Below are positions 33,974 to 42,456 of a stretch of DNA of 64,000 nt, in pieces. A program made the translations under genes and the position numbers. The stretch is from Agromyces sp. H17E-10 (lineage in GTDB: Bacteria; Actinomycetota; Actinomycetes; Actinomycetales; Microbacteriaceae), in contig NZ_CP095042.1 in NCBI RefSeq assembly GCF_022919715.1, forward strand, positions 1,674,001-1,738,000, in the 5' to 3' direction. The number at the start of each line of letters is the position of its first letter. Within the stretch, counting starts at the first letter, position 1. The notes beneath the pieces are model-generated. The model was not told where the DNA came from. It saw only the letters and a program-made list of their open reading frames with translations, and searched no databases.

Positions 33974-35497
33974 ATGGTCCAGCGCCAGTTCCCGAACCCC
34001 AAGGAGCTCGCCGAGCTCATGCGCTTCAAGGCGCCCGAGCTCAACGCGACGAAGCGCCGCCTCGACAAGGCGCTCACGATCGCCGACCTGCGCGCGATCG
34101 CGAAGCGCCGCACGCCGAAGGCGCCGTTCGACTACACCGAGGGTGCGGCCGAGGGCGAGCTGTCGCTGGCCCGCGCCCGCCAGGCGTTCGAGGACATCGA
34201 GTTCCACCCCGGCATCCTGCGCAGCGTGCCCGAGGTCGACACGAGCCGCGAGGTGCTCGGCGGCCCGAGCGCGCTGCCGTTCGGCATCGCGCCCACCGGG
34301 TTCACCCGCTTGATGCAGACCGAGGGCGAGGTCGCCGGCGCCGGTGCGGCGGGCGCGGCCGGCATCCCGTTCACGCTCTCGACGCTCGGCACGACCTCGA
34401 TCGAGGGCGTGAAGGCCGCGAACCCGAACGGGCGCAACTGGTTCCAGCTCTACGTCATGCGCCGTCGCGAGATCTCGTACGACCTCGCGAAGCGCGCCGC
34501 GGCCGCCGGCTTCGACACCCTCTTCTTCACGGTCGACACCCCCGTCGCCGGCGCGCGCCTGCGCGACAAGCGCAACGGCTTCTCGATCCCGCCGCAGCTC
34601 ACGCCAGGAACGATCGTCAACGCGATCCCCCGCCCGGCGTGGTGGATCAACTTCCTCACCACCCCGAAGCTCGAGTTCGCCTCGCTCAGCTCGACGGGCG
34701 GCACGGTCGGCGAACTGCTCGACTCGGCGATGGACCCGACGATCTCGTTCGACGACCTCGACATCATCCGCGAGATCTGGCCCGGCAAGATCGCCGTCAA
34801 GGGCGTGCAGGCCGTCGGCGACGCGAAGCTGCTCGCCGACCGCGGCGTCGACGCGATCGTGCTGTCGAACCACGGCGGGCGCCAGCTCGACCGGGCGCCG
34901 ATCCCCTTCCACCTGCTGCCCCACGTCGTGCGCGAGGTCGGCGGCGACCTCGAGGTGCACGTCGACACCGGCATCATGAACGGCGCCGACATCGTCGCAT
35001 CCATCGCCCTCGGCGCCAGGTTCACGCTCATCGGCCGCGCCTACCTCTACGGACTGATGGCCGGCGGTCGCGCGGGCGTCGACAAGACGATCTCGATCCT
35101 GCGCACCGAGATCGAGCGCACCATGAAGCTGCTCGAGGTCGAGACGCTCGACGAGCTCGGCCCCCAGCACGTCACCCAGCTGGCGAGGTTGCAGCCCATC
35201 GCGCGACCGGTGCAGGATGCCGCTGCCGAGGCCGCGTCGTCGAAGCCGACCACCGTGCGGACCACGCGTGCGAGCAAGCCGGCCGCGAAGTCGGCGGCCA
35301 CGAAGTCGGCGGCCACGACGACGACGGGCGCGAAGACCGCGGCCACGAAGTCGGCGGCCACGACGACGACGGGTGCGAAGACCGCGGCGGCCGCGGCGAA
35401 GTCGTCGACGACGACCCGGGCGAAGGCACCCGCGGCGAAGGCCTCCGCGAAGCCGCGCACGGGCGGTGCCGCAGCCCCCGAGGCCGCCGCCGACTGA
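33974..35497 (+). CDS. lldD: FMN-dependent L-lactate dehydrogenase with a long Ala/Lys/Thr-rich tail
   Basis: 507 residues. Residues 1-408 are a complete flavin-dependent 2-hydroxyacid dehydrogenase: [53 protein letters not shown] with the FMN lysine, and SNHGGRQLD with catalytic His300. It oxidises L-lactate to pyruvate, passing electrons to the respiratory chain. Residues 409-507 are a low-complexity tail of Ala, Lys, Thr and Ser with PAAK-type units like histone H1 tails, including a 15-residue tandem repeat. Such a tail is not part of the family. The core assignment is firm; glycolate or other 2-hydroxyacids remain possible substrates. Confidence 0.9.
   Translation: MVQRQFPNPKELAELMRFKAPELNATKRRLDKALTIADLRAIAKRRTPKAPFDYTEGAAEGELSLARARQAFEDIEFHPGILRSVPEVDTSREVLGGPSALPFGIAPTGFTRLMQTEGEVAGAGAAGAAGIPFTLSTLGTTSIEGVKAANPNGRNWFQLYVMRRREISYDLAKRAAAAGFDTLFFTVDTPVAGARLRDKRNGFSIPPQLTPGTIVNAIPRPAWWINFLTTPKLEFASLSSTGGTVGELLDSAMDPTISFDDLDIIREIWPGKIAVKGVQAVGDAKLLADRGVDAIVLSNHGGRQLDRAPIPFHLLPHVVREVGGDLEVHVDTGIMNGADIVASIALGARFTLIGRAYLYGLMAGGRAGVDKTISILRTEIERTMKLLEVETLDELGPQHVTQLARLQPIARPVQDAAAEAASSKPTTVRTTRASKPAAKSAATKSAATTTTGAKTAATKSAATTTTGAKTAAAAAKSSTTTRAKAPAAKASAKPRTGGAAAPEAAAD
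35296..35385 (+). repeat. 45-base tandem duplication inside the lldD tail
   Basis: Units 35296-35340 and 35341-35385 differ at one base (C to T at 35374, silent). They encode [19 protein letters not shown] repeats. The near identity shows a recent duplication. Confidence 0.9.
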
Positions 35498-35498
35498 C

Positions 35499-35519
35499 CG
35501 GCGACCTCGCAGGTCGCCG
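35499..35519. terminator. Terminator hairpin between convergent lldD and the basic protein gene
   Basis: CGGCGACCT, loop CGC, AGGTCGCCG: a perfect 9-base stem starting 2 bases after the lldD stop. Confidence 0.65.
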
Positions 35520-35547
35520 ACGATCCGTGTCGGCGAAGGCCGTGGGG

Positions 35548-36048
35548 TCAGCGCCCTCGCGCCTGCCGCGATGCCGCTCGCCCGCCTCGCCCCTCCGCCT
35601 TGTCGTTCGGCACGACGATCGACTGGGCGATCGTGAGTGCGGCCGCCCGGGTTGCCATCTTGCGCACCTGGTCGGCCTGCTTGCGGCGGCGCGCCACGAG
35701 CTTCGCGCGCCGCCGTGCACGCTGCGCGGCGTCGGCACCGACGGGTGCGACGGCGCCGCCATGACCCGCACGAGCGCCCGAGCCCGGCGCGTACCGGATC
35801 GACATCCGGTCGAGCCGTGCGGCGGCACGTTCGGCGAGGAGCGCGGCGAGCCGGGGCGATCGGCGGCGTTCGGCCTCCGCCGCCCGCGCCCCGGCCTCCG
35901 CGAAGCCGACGGCCGCGTCCAGCCTGCGACGCCCGCGGGCGTCGCGCGGCAGGTGCTTCGCCATGCGCCGCACCTCGCCCTCCATGTCGCGCACCGCGGC
36001 GATCGCCTCCTTCGCGCGGCGTCGCTCTGCCCGCGTCGAGTCGCGCAT
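35548..36048 (-). CDS. Small arginine-rich helical protein of unknown function
   Basis: 166 residues, strongly basic, with Arg/Ala-rich helices throughout (RAERRRAKEAIAAVRDMEGEVRRMAKHLP and QRARRRAKLVARRRKQADQVRKMATRAA). No membrane segment or known motif. The start is ATG 36048 after GAGGGG, and its ATG lies 2 bases past the stop of the upstream small gene, so they are co-transcribed. The composition suggests nucleic-acid binding, but in such G+C-rich DNA a spurious frame is a risk; the tight spacing and ribosome site speak for a real gene. Confidence 0.6.
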   Translation of the reverse strand: MRDSTRAERRRAKEAIAAVRDMEGEVRRMAKHLPRDARGRRRLDAAVGFAEAGARAAEAERRRSPRLAALLAERAAARLDRMSIRYAPGSGARAGHGGAVAPVGADAAQRARRRAKLVARRRKQADQVRKMATRAAALTIAQSIVVPNDKAEGRGGRAASRQARGR

Positions 36049-36050
36049 CT

Positions 36051-36398
36051 TCACCCCTCGTCGATCAGGTCGAGCAGGCGCTTCGCTGCATCGCGGACGT
36101 CGTCGTGGTCGTACTGACCCGCCCGGCTCTCGAGCGAGATCACCGCGCAGCGGTGCACCTTGCGGAAGTCGCCGTACGGAAACGAGTACGCCTCCTTCGT
36201 CTCGTCGTCGGCGTCGTCGTCGATGCCGAGGTGCCAGTGCCGGTACTCGGTCCACCCCTCGTCGTCGATGAGGGCGTTCTCGTCGTCGGTGCTCGGCGCG
36301 TGCTCGCTCCAGTCGTCGCGCTCGTCGCGCACGACGTCGCCGTCGTTCACGAGCGATCTCGCGTGGCGGAGCGCCGTTTCGTTGAGCCTGATGGCCAT
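36051..36398 (-). CDS. Conserved-looking small acidic protein of unknown function
   Basis: 115 residues, MAIRLNETALRHARSLVNDG at the start, a very acidic middle (DDDADDETKEAYSFPYGDF) and the end AAKRLLDLIDEG. The stretch KEAYSFPYGDFRKVHRCAVISLESRAGQYDHDDV resembles short segments of phage prohead-protease-associated proteins (K-Y-P-G...KV-R-A...A-R). That likeness is weak and from memory. GGGAGCAGG precedes the start. It is followed after 2 bases by the basic protein gene; an acidic-basic pair could form a complex, which is speculation. Confidence 0.7.
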   Translation of the reverse strand: MAIRLNETALRHARSLVNDGDVVRDERDDWSEHAPSTDDENALIDDEGWTEYRHWHLGIDDDADDETKEAYSFPYGDFRKVHRCAVISLESRAGQYDHDDVRDAAKRLLDLIDEG

Positions 36399-36482
36399 GT
36401 GCCTGCTCCCTTCCGTCCCCTCCGGTCTAGGTCGCCGCGGCGACCGCGACAAGGGGGTTGCGGGCTGGAGCCGCTCCGCCCC

Positions 36483-37055
36483 TCAGCGGGTGCGGGCGAA
36501 CTCGGCGATGACGACGCCCGACCCGTGGGGCGTGCTCACGACGGGTTCGAAGCCGCGCGGGCGGTAGTCGAGGCCTGCGAAGAGCGGCACCCCGTCGCCG
36601 AAGAGCTTCGGGTTCACCTTGAGCACGAGGCGGTCGATCTCGTCGACGAGCTGCCCGGCGAGCGACCCGCCGCCGCAGAGCCAGATGCCGGCGCCGTCCT
36701 CGGCCTTGAGCGACCGCACGACCTCGACGGGGTCGTCGGCCGTCACGACGAGGTTCTCGCCCTCGGCTTGGTGCGACCGGGAGAACACGATCTGCCGCAG
36801 GTGCGAGTAGGGGCTCGTCATGTCGAACGGCAGGCCGACGGCGTAGGTGTTCCAGCCCATCACGACGGTGTCGACGGTCTTGGTCGACTGGTCGACCCCG
36901 AGCGCGGCCGCTCCGGCGGTCGGCATCAACTCGGGGTAGCGGTCGTAGATCGTCGCCATGTGGTCGCCCTCGGCGTCGAAGGCGTCGAATTCGCCGTTCG
37001 GTCCGGCGATGAAGCCGTCGAGGCTGACGGCCACGTAGTACACGAGTTCTCGCAT
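36483..37055 (-). CDS. RibD C-terminal/dihydrofolate-reductase-like protein
   Basis: 190 residues of the RibD_C fold. Signatures are YYVAVSLDGFIAGPNGEFD at the start, VMGWNTYAVG, QIVFSRSH and GIWLCGGGSLAGQLVDEIDRLVL, which match stand-alone DHFR-like reductases. It probably reduces a pterin or flavin-related compound with NADPH, though many members have no known substrate. It diverges from the TetR gene at 37130 across 74 bases and is probably controlled by it. Confidence 0.87.
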   Translation of the reverse strand: MRELVYYVAVSLDGFIAGPNGEFDAFDAEGDHMATIYDRYPELMPTAGAAALGVDQSTKTVDTVVMGWNTYAVGLPFDMTSPYSHLRQIVFSRSHQAEGENLVVTADDPVEVVRSLKAEDGAGIWLCGGGSLAGQLVDEIDRLVLKVNPKLFGDGVPLFAGLDYRPRGFEPVVSTPHGSGVVIAEFARTR

Positions 37056-37129
37056 CGTTCCCTATCCACTACTGATGTTGTGGTTGCGAAACTACTACAG
37101 CTGTCGTGATCTTGTCTACACTCGGACGC
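37056..37129. promoter_or_regulatory. Divergent promoter between the RibD-like and TetR genes
   Basis: For the TetR gene, TTGCGA (37084-37089), a 17-base spacer and TGATCT (37107-37112) form a plausible promoter. The stretch CCACTACTGATGTTGTGG has CCAC/GTGG symmetry, and CTACTACAG adds a partial repeat; either may be the TetR operator. Confidence 0.45.
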
Positions 37130-37702
37130 ATGGCCCGAAACGACGACCGCCGCCGACTGCTCGCCGATGCCGGTCTCGCGGTGCTCGCCCGCGAGGGCGC
37201 ACGCGGGCTCACCCACCGCGCGGTCGACGTCGAGGCGGGTGTGCCGACGGGCACGACCTCGAACTACTTCCGCAGCCGCGACGCGCTCATCGGCGGCCTC
37301 GTCACGCGCATCGGCGAACGTCTCGGGCCGACCGACGACGACCTCGGCACCCGGGCGACGCAGCCCGTCGGCCCGGCCCTCTTCGCCGACTACGTCCGCG
37401 ACATCGTGCGCCGGCTCTGCGCCGAGCGCGAGGTCACGCTCGCCCTCTTCGAGCTCCGGCTCGAGAGCACCCGCCGCCCCGAGGTCGCCGCCGTGCTGCA
37501 CGAGTGGCAGCGCACCGCGTTCGCGGCCGACATCGCGTTCAACGAGGCGGCCGGCCTGCCGGGCGGCCGCCGGGAGATCGCGCTCTTCCACTACGCCCTC
37601 GACGGGCTCGTGCTCGACCGGCTCACGATGCCGATCGATCCCGGCACCTCGACCGACGAGGTCGTCGACGCGCTCGTGACGGGACTGCTGCCACCGGGTT
37701 GA
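37130..37702 (+). CDS. TetR-family regulator
   Basis: 190 residues from ATG 37130 (MARNDDRRRLLADAGLAVL). The HTH reads GLTHRAVDVEAGVPTGTTSNYFRSRDALI (about 25-53). The C-terminal ligand domain has no specific signature. The ATG 24 bases upstream would extend the protein into the promoter and is rejected. It lies back to back with the RibD-like reductase. The protein ends in PPG where GGGTTGA gives the stop, the same heptamer that begins REP copies A1 and B1, although no full repeat follows. Confidence 0.87.
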   Translation: MARNDDRRRLLADAGLAVLAREGARGLTHRAVDVEAGVPTGTTSNYFRSRDALIGGLVTRIGERLGPTDDDLGTRATQPVGPALFADYVRDIVRRLCAEREVTLALFELRLESTRRPEVAAVLHEWQRTAFAADIAFNEAAGLPGGRREIALFHYALDGLVLDRLTMPIDPGTSTDEVVDALVTGLLPPG

Positions 37703-37736
37703 CCCGCCGCCTACGATGAGCGGGGGGAGGTCGAGC

Positions 37737-39587
37737 ATGACGGATGCGACGGGCGAGGCGAACTCGCACGAACCAGACGGGAGCCCGCGCAAGTCCGGCG
37801 CGAGTGCCGCGCCCGCCGAGGCCGCGCCTGCACCGAAGCGCAGCCCGATGCGCCGGTACCTCGCCCGCTTCGGCACCCGCCGCACGATGCTCTCCGACGC
37901 GCGGGCGGGCCTCGTGCTCGGCATCGAGAGCATCCCCGACGGCCTCGCGTCGGGCGTGCTCGCCGGGGTGAACCCCGTCTTCGGGCTCTACGGCTACCTG
38001 TTCGGAACACTCGGCGGTGCCCTCGCGACCGGTTCCGTGTACATGTCGGTGCAGGCGACCGGCGCCATGTCCGTCATGATCGCCGACGTGCCCGGCATCG
38101 ACGCCGCCGGCGAGCGCCAGGGCACGATCATCGCGACGCTCGCGATGCTCACGGGCCTCGTCATGCTCGGGCTCGGGCTCGCCCGGCTCGGGTCCCTTGT
38201 GCGGTTCATCCCGACGGCGGTACTCGTCGGGTTCATCAACGCGGTCGCGATCAACATCGTGCTCGGCCAGCTCGCGAACCTCACGGGCTACCAGGGCGAG
38301 GGCGCGAACCGCATCCTCCGCACGATCGACACGCTTCTCCACGTCACCTCGATCCACTGGCCGAGCCTCGTGATCGGCGCCGTGACGATCGGCCTCATCC
38401 TGCTGCTCGAGCGCACCTTCCTCGGGCCGCTCTCGCTCGTGGCGGCCGTCGCCCTCGCCTCGCTGCTGCCGCTCGTGCCCTGGTTCGGCGAGGTCGCGCT
38501 CGTCGGCGACCTCACCGACGTGCCGAACGCACTGCCGATGCCCGCGCTGCCCGATCCGTCCCTCACCCTCGAGCTCCTCGTGCCGGCCCTGTCGCTCGCC
38601 CTCGTCGGGCTCGTGCAGGGCGCCGCGATCTCGGGCTCGATCGCCAATCCCGACGGCGAGTACCCCGATGCGTCGGCAGACTTCCGCGGCCAGGGCGTCG
38701 CGAACCTCGCGAGCGGCCTCTTCCAGGGCATGCCGGTCGGCGGCTCGATGTCGGCGACCGCGATCGTGCGGGCGGCGGGCGCCCGCAGTGCGCTCGGCAA
38801 CCTGAGCGCCGCGATCGTCATGATCATCGGAATCCTGTTGCTCGGCGGCCTCATCACGCAGGTCGCGATGCCGGCGCTCGCGGGCCTGCTCATCCTCATC
38901 GGCGTGCGCACGTTCAAGCCGCGCGACCTCGTGATGGTGTGGCGCACGGGCCCGATCCAGGCGAGCGTGCTCGCGGTGACCTTCGTGCTCACCCTCATCG
39001 TCCCGCTGCAGTACGCCGTGCTCGTGGGCGTCGGGCTCGCGGTGGTGCTGCACGTCGCCCGGCAGTCGAACCGGGTCGTGATCCGCCGCTGGGTCTACGA
39101 CGACGCGAGCCCGCACCCCGTCGAGACCGATCCGCCGGCGACGCTCACGCCGGGCGAGATCGTGGTGCTCGTGCCGTACGGCAGCCTGTTCTTCGCGGCG
39201 GCCCCGATCTTCGCCGAGCAGCTGCCCGCGATCCCCGAGCGGTGCGAGCGCGCGGTGGTCGTGCTCCGGATGCGCGGCACCGACGAACTCGGGTCGACCT
39301 TCATCCGCGTCGTCACCGACTACTCCGAGCGCCTGCGGCGCGCGGGCGGCGCGCTCATCCTCGTCGGTCTCGGCGACCGCGTCATGACCCAGCTCGATGC
39401 GACGCGTGCGACGGTCGTGATCGGACGCGACCGGGTCTTCGCCGCGACGCCGCGCATCGGCGACTCGCTCGACGCGGGGATCGCCGCGGCGCGCGCGTTC
39501 GCCGGGCCCCCCACCCCGGGCTCTGCATCCGACCCGGCCTCGCCCTTCGACGACGCCGGCCCCGGGGCATCCGACCGCGATCGGTAG
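37737..39587 (+). CDS. SulP-family anion transporter with STAS domain
   Basis: 616 residues. The start is ATG 37737 with GGGGGGAGG 6 bases upstream; an ATG at 37716 lacks this. A disordered Pro/Ala-rich N-terminus leads to about 10-12 helices. SulP features are GIESIPDGLASGVLAGVNPVFGLYG, GSVYMSVQATGAMSVMIAD and QGMPVGGSMSATAIVRAAGARS. A cytoplasmic STAS domain (about 480-590, GEIVVLVPYGSLFFAAAPIF) closes it. Members carry sulfate, bicarbonate or other anions; the substrate here is open. The last 268 bases overlap the convergent gene at 39320-39832. Confidence 0.9.
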   Translation: MTDATGEANSHEPDGSPRKSGASAAPAEAAPAPKRSPMRRYLARFGTRRTMLSDARAGLVLGIESIPDGLASGVLAGVNPVFGLYGYLFGTLGGALATGSVYMSVQATGAMSVMIADVPGIDAAGERQGTIIATLAMLTGLVMLGLGLARLGSLVRFIPTAVLVGFINAVAINIVLGQLANLTGYQGEGANRILRTIDTLLHVTSIHWPSLVIGAVTIGLILLLERTFLGPLSLVAAVALASLLPLVPWFGEVALVGDLTDVPNALPMPALPDPSLTLELLVPALSLALVGLVQGAAISGSIANPDGEYPDASADFRGQGVANLASGLFQGMPVGGSMSATAIVRAAGARSALGNLSAAIVMIIGILLLGGLITQVAMPALAGLLILIGVRTFKPRDLVMVWRTGPIQASVLAVTFVLTLIVPLQYAVLVGVGLAVVLHVARQSNRVVIRRWVYDDASPHPVETDPPATLTPGEIVVLVPYGSLFFAAAPIFAEQLPAIPERCERAVVVLRMRGTDELGSTFIRVVTDYSERLRRAGGALILVGLGDRVMTQLDATRATVVIGRDRVFAATPRIGDSLDAGIAAARAFAGPPTPGSASDPASPFDDAGPGASDRDR

Positions 39588-39832
39588 CGCACGAACCACG
39601 CCAGCATGAGCGCCGAGCTCGCGAGGTAGAAGCCGTGCAGGAACCAGATCGGCCCGAACGGCATGCTCACGACGTACACCGTGTAGAGCGCGTTGCCGAT
39701 GTTCGTGATCACGAGGTTGCCGACGCTGTACGACGACAGGTCCCTCGTGCGCGCCGCCTTCACCAGCATGGGCAGGTAGCTCATGGCGAAGATGCCGGTC
39801 GAGATCGCGCCGGCGACGACGGCGACGTCCAT
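39320..39832 (-). CDS. SemiSWEET/PQ-loop-like small membrane protein with antisense-derived tail
   Basis: The first 87 residues (MDVAVVAGAISTGIFAMSYLPMLVKAARTRDLSSYSVGNL...) are a three-helix PQ-loop-like unit: first helix, charged loop, then TNIGNALYTVYVVSMPFG and a third helix. SemiSWEETs of this size dimerise to pass small sugars. The remaining 83 residues have no hydrophobic or conserved pattern and are read from the strand opposite the SulP C-terminus, so they look like read-through after loss of an earlier stop. The ATG at 39832 is decided by the first helix. The fold call is moderately sure; transport of sugar is inference. Confidence 0.7.
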   Translation of the reverse strand: MDVAVVAGAISTGIFAMSYLPMLVKAARTRDLSSYSVGNLVITNIGNALYTVYVVSMPFGPIWFLHGFYLASSALMLAWFVRYRSRSDAPGPASSKGEAGSDAEPGVGGPANARAAAIPASSESPMRGVAAKTRSRPITTVARVASSWVMTRSPRPTRMSAPPARRRRSE

Positions 39833-39845
39833 GCTGCGAACGCTA

Positions 39846-39881
39846 CGGGGCGGCCGGATGCCTCGCACCCGGGCCGCCCCG
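39846..39881 (-). terminator. Terminator hairpin after the GH3 gene
   Basis: CGGGGCGGCC (39846-39855) and GGCCGCCCCG (39872-39881) pair perfectly around a 16-base loop that contains a GGATGCC. It lies 45 bases beyond the GH3 stop and before the SemiSWEET-like gene. Confidence 0.65.
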
Positions 39882-39925
39882 CATTCACCTGCGCTGCACG
39901 GATCCGACCGGATCCGTGCGTGCAC

Positions 39926-42262
39926 CTACGCCGTTCGGTCGGCCGGTCCGGCACCCGCGTTGGCGGCGGCGATGAGCTGCTCGATCTGCTCGTACGAGAC
40001 GGGGATGCCGGGGAACCCGACGAGCCGCCCGATGGGGAACGAGCCCATCATCTTCGCCATGCCCTCGTCGGTGAAGACGTCGGTGTCGCCCATGCCGGCG
40101 GCGAGCCCCGCGAGGGCCGCAGCGGCGGCCGGGCCGGCGATCGGGTCGGCCATGACGTCGCCGATGGAGGACTCCATCGTGAGCGGCAGGCGCACGGCGT
40201 CGCCGTCGATCGCGGCGGTGCCGGTGAGGCGGATGTCGCGGCTCGACGCCCCGACCTCGACGGTGAGCTCGCCGCCCTCGACGACCCAGCGGTCGACCCG
40301 GGTGTCCCAGTACGCGAGGTCCTCGCGGCGCACCGCGATCGAGACCTCGCGCGACTCGCCCGCGGCGAGCTCGACCGAGGCGAACCCCTTGAGCTCGCGC
40401 GGCGCGCGCTGCACGGTCGACGCTGCGAGGCCCGTGTAGACCTGCACGACCTCGCGCCCGTCGCGCGAGCCGGTGTTCTCGACGGTCACGCGCACGGTCA
40501 ACCCCGAGGCATCCCGCTCGATCGACAGGCCCGAGTACGCGAAGGTCGTGTACGAGAGGCCGTGCCCGAACGGGTAGCGCACGGCGGCGTCGCGCGCGTC
40601 GTACCAGCGGTAGCCGACGAAGAGGCCCTCGCCGTAGCGCACGTGGCCGAACTCGCCCGGGAAGTCGAGGAACGCGGGGGTGTCCTCGAGGCGCAGCGGG
40701 ATCGTCTCGGCGAGGCGGCCCGACGGGTTGACGACGCCGTAGAGCACGTCGGCGATGCCGCTGCCTCCGGCCTGGCCGCCGAGCCAGCCCTCGAGGATCG
40801 CGGGCACGCGGTCGGCGAACGGCAGTTCGACGACGCCGCCGTTGGCGAGCACGACGACCGTGTTCGGGTTCGCCTCGAGCACGGCGTCGACGAGCGCGAG
40901 CTGGTTGCCGGGAAGTCGCAGGTGCTCGCGGTCGAAGCCCTCCGACTCGTGCGCCGCCGGCAGTCCGAGGAACAGCACGGCGACGTCGGCGGCGGCCGCG
41001 GCGGCCACCGCCTCGTCGACGAGGGCGGATGCCTCGGCGTCGGCGTCGTTCGCATCGATCGCGAAGCCCGGGGCGAAGACGACGCCCGCGCCCGCCTGCT
41101 CCTCGATCGCGGCGAGCGCGGTGTCGAGCCGGGTCGGGTTGATGAGCGACGAACCCGCACCCTGATAGCGCGGGGTGCGCGCGAACTCGCCGATGACGGC
41201 GACGTTCTGCCCGTTCCCTGAGCCGGTCGCAGGGGCGAGCGGCAGCAGGCCGCCCTCGTTGCGCAGCAGCACGGCGCCGCGGGCGGCGGCCTCGCGGGCG
41301 AGCAGATGGTGCGCGTCGACGTCGTACGTCGCGTCGGCGTCGGCTCCGGCGGTCGCCCGCTGCGCGAGCTCGACCGCACGACGCACGGCGACGTCGAGTG
41401 CGGCCTCGTCGAGGCGGCCGTCGCGCACTGCCGCGACGAGCTGCGCGTCGGTGCGTCCGTCGGAGGCGGGCATCTCGAGGTCGAGCCCAGCGGGCAGGCC
41501 CGCGACCCGGTCGTTCACGGCACCCCAGTCGCTGACGACGACCCCGTCGAAGCCCCACTCGTCGCGCAGCACGCTCGTGAGCAGCCAGGGGTCCTCGCTC
41601 GCGTACACGCCGTTGATGCGGTTGTACGAGCACATGACCGTCCACGGCTGCGCATCCTCGACGACGCGCTGGAACCCGCGCAGGTAGATCTCGCGCAGCG
41701 GTCGCGGGTCGACGTCGCTCGAGGCGCGCATGCGGTCGTGCTCCTGGTTGTTCGCCGCGAAGTGCTTGAGCGACGCGCCGACGCCCTGCGACTGCAGGCC
41801 GCGCACGAGGGCCGCACCGAGCGCGCCCGAGACGATCGGATCCTCCGAGAGGTACTCGAAATTGCGGCCGCAGAGCGGCGAGCGCTTGATGTTGATGCCC
41901 GGGCCGAGCAGGACTCCGACGCCCTCGGCGCGGGCCTCCTCGCCGAGCGCGCGCCCGACCCGCTCGAGCAGCTCGGGGTCGAACGTCGAGCCGAGCGCCA
42001 CCGCGGGCGGGAAGCAGGTCGCCGGCACGCTGTCGCCGATGCCGAGGTGGTCGGCGCTGCCGCGCTGGAGGCGTACGCCGTGGGGGCCGTCGGTCAGCAC
42101 GATCGACGGCACGCCCGCGCGCTCGACGGCCTTGGTCGTCCAGAAGCTCGCGCCGCTGGTGAGCGACGCCTTCTCCTCAAGGGTGAGTTCGGCGACGATC
42201 TCGGCGGCGTCGCGTCGGGCGAAGCCGGCCTGGTCGGTGGTCGGTTCGAGGGTGTCGGTCAT
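39926..42262 (-). CDS. Beta-glucosidase, glycoside hydrolase family 3
   Basis: 778 residues, cytoplasmic (no signal peptide). The (beta/alpha)8 domain shows VLTDGPHGVRLQ, GVGVLLGPGINIKRSPLCGRNFEYLSEDP, SLKHFAANNQEHDRM and the nucleophile Asp245 in GVVVSDWGAVN. The alpha/beta sandwich (about 345-560) includes AAHESEGFDREHL, and an FN3-like domain follows (about 590-670). The last 90 residues (ESSIGDVMADPIAG...) form an extra helical end found in some actinobacterial GH3 enzymes. ATG 42262 overlaps the stop of the microprotein gene (ATGA) with AAGGAG upstream. It should cleave oligosaccharides imported by the MFS transporter of the same operon. Confidence 0.93.
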   Translation of the reverse strand: MTDTLEPTTDQAGFARRDAAEIVAELTLEEKASLTSGASFWTTKAVERAGVPSIVLTDGPHGVRLQRGSADHLGIGDSVPATCFPPAVALGSTFDPELLERVGRALGEEARAEGVGVLLGPGINIKRSPLCGRNFEYLSEDPIVSGALGAALVRGLQSQGVGASLKHFAANNQEHDRMRASSDVDPRPLREIYLRGFQRVVEDAQPWTVMCSYNRINGVYASEDPWLLTSVLRDEWGFDGVVVSDWGAVNDRVAGLPAGLDLEMPASDGRTDAQLVAAVRDGRLDEAALDVAVRRAVELAQRATAGADADATYDVDAHHLLAREAAARGAVLLRNEGGLLPLAPATGSGNGQNVAVIGEFARTPRYQGAGSSLINPTRLDTALAAIEEQAGAGVVFAPGFAIDANDADAEASALVDEAVAAAAAADVAVLFLGLPAAHESEGFDREHLRLPGNQLALVDAVLEANPNTVVVLANGGVVELPFADRVPAILEGWLGGQAGGSGIADVLYGVVNPSGRLAETIPLRLEDTPAFLDFPGEFGHVRYGEGLFVGYRWYDARDAAVRYPFGHGLSYTTFAYSGLSIERDASGLTVRVTVENTGSRDGREVVQVYTGLAASTVQRAPRELKGFASVELAAGESREVSIAVRREDLAYWDTRVDRWVVEGGELTVEVGASSRDIRLTGTAAIDGDAVRLPLTMESSIGDVMADPIAGPAAAAALAGLAAGMGDTDVFTDEGMAKMMGSFPIGRLVGFPGIPVSYEQIEQLIAAANAGAGPADRTA

Positions 42263-42456
42263 GATGCTCCTTCGTTCGCCGGTGATTCGGTCCTCCGCCG
42301 GAAGAGGGGCTTGCCGGAGTCCTTCGCGAGCAGCCTCGCGAAGAGCCACCAGATGATGAGGGTCGCGCTCGCTCCCCCGATGACGGCTACCTCGCTGGCG
42401 TCGGCCGCGCGCGGCGCCGGCGTCGTGCTCGTCGGGCCCGCGGCATCCGCCGTCAT
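42259..42456 (-). CDS. 65-residue single-helix microprotein coupled to MFS and GH3 genes
   Basis: The protein starts MTADAAGPTSTTPAPRAADA, has one hydrophobic segment (about 23-43, EVAVIGGASATLIIWWLFARLL) and ends with a basic tail (KPLFRRRTESPANEGAS). Its ATG shares one base with the MFS stop (TGATG), and its stop overlaps the GH3 start (ATGA), so it is translated between them. It is too short for easy detection by search. Position suggests a small subunit or stabiliser of the transporter; no homologous family comes to mind. Confidence 0.75.
   Translation of the reverse strand: MTADAAGPTSTTPAPRAADASEVAVIGGASATLIIWWLFARLLAKDSGKPLFRRRTESPANEGAS

Noticed and set aside
36051..36398. Prophage remnant
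   Set aside because: The faint likeness to a capsid-maturation segment is isolated. No integrase, portal, terminase or attachment site is in the window.
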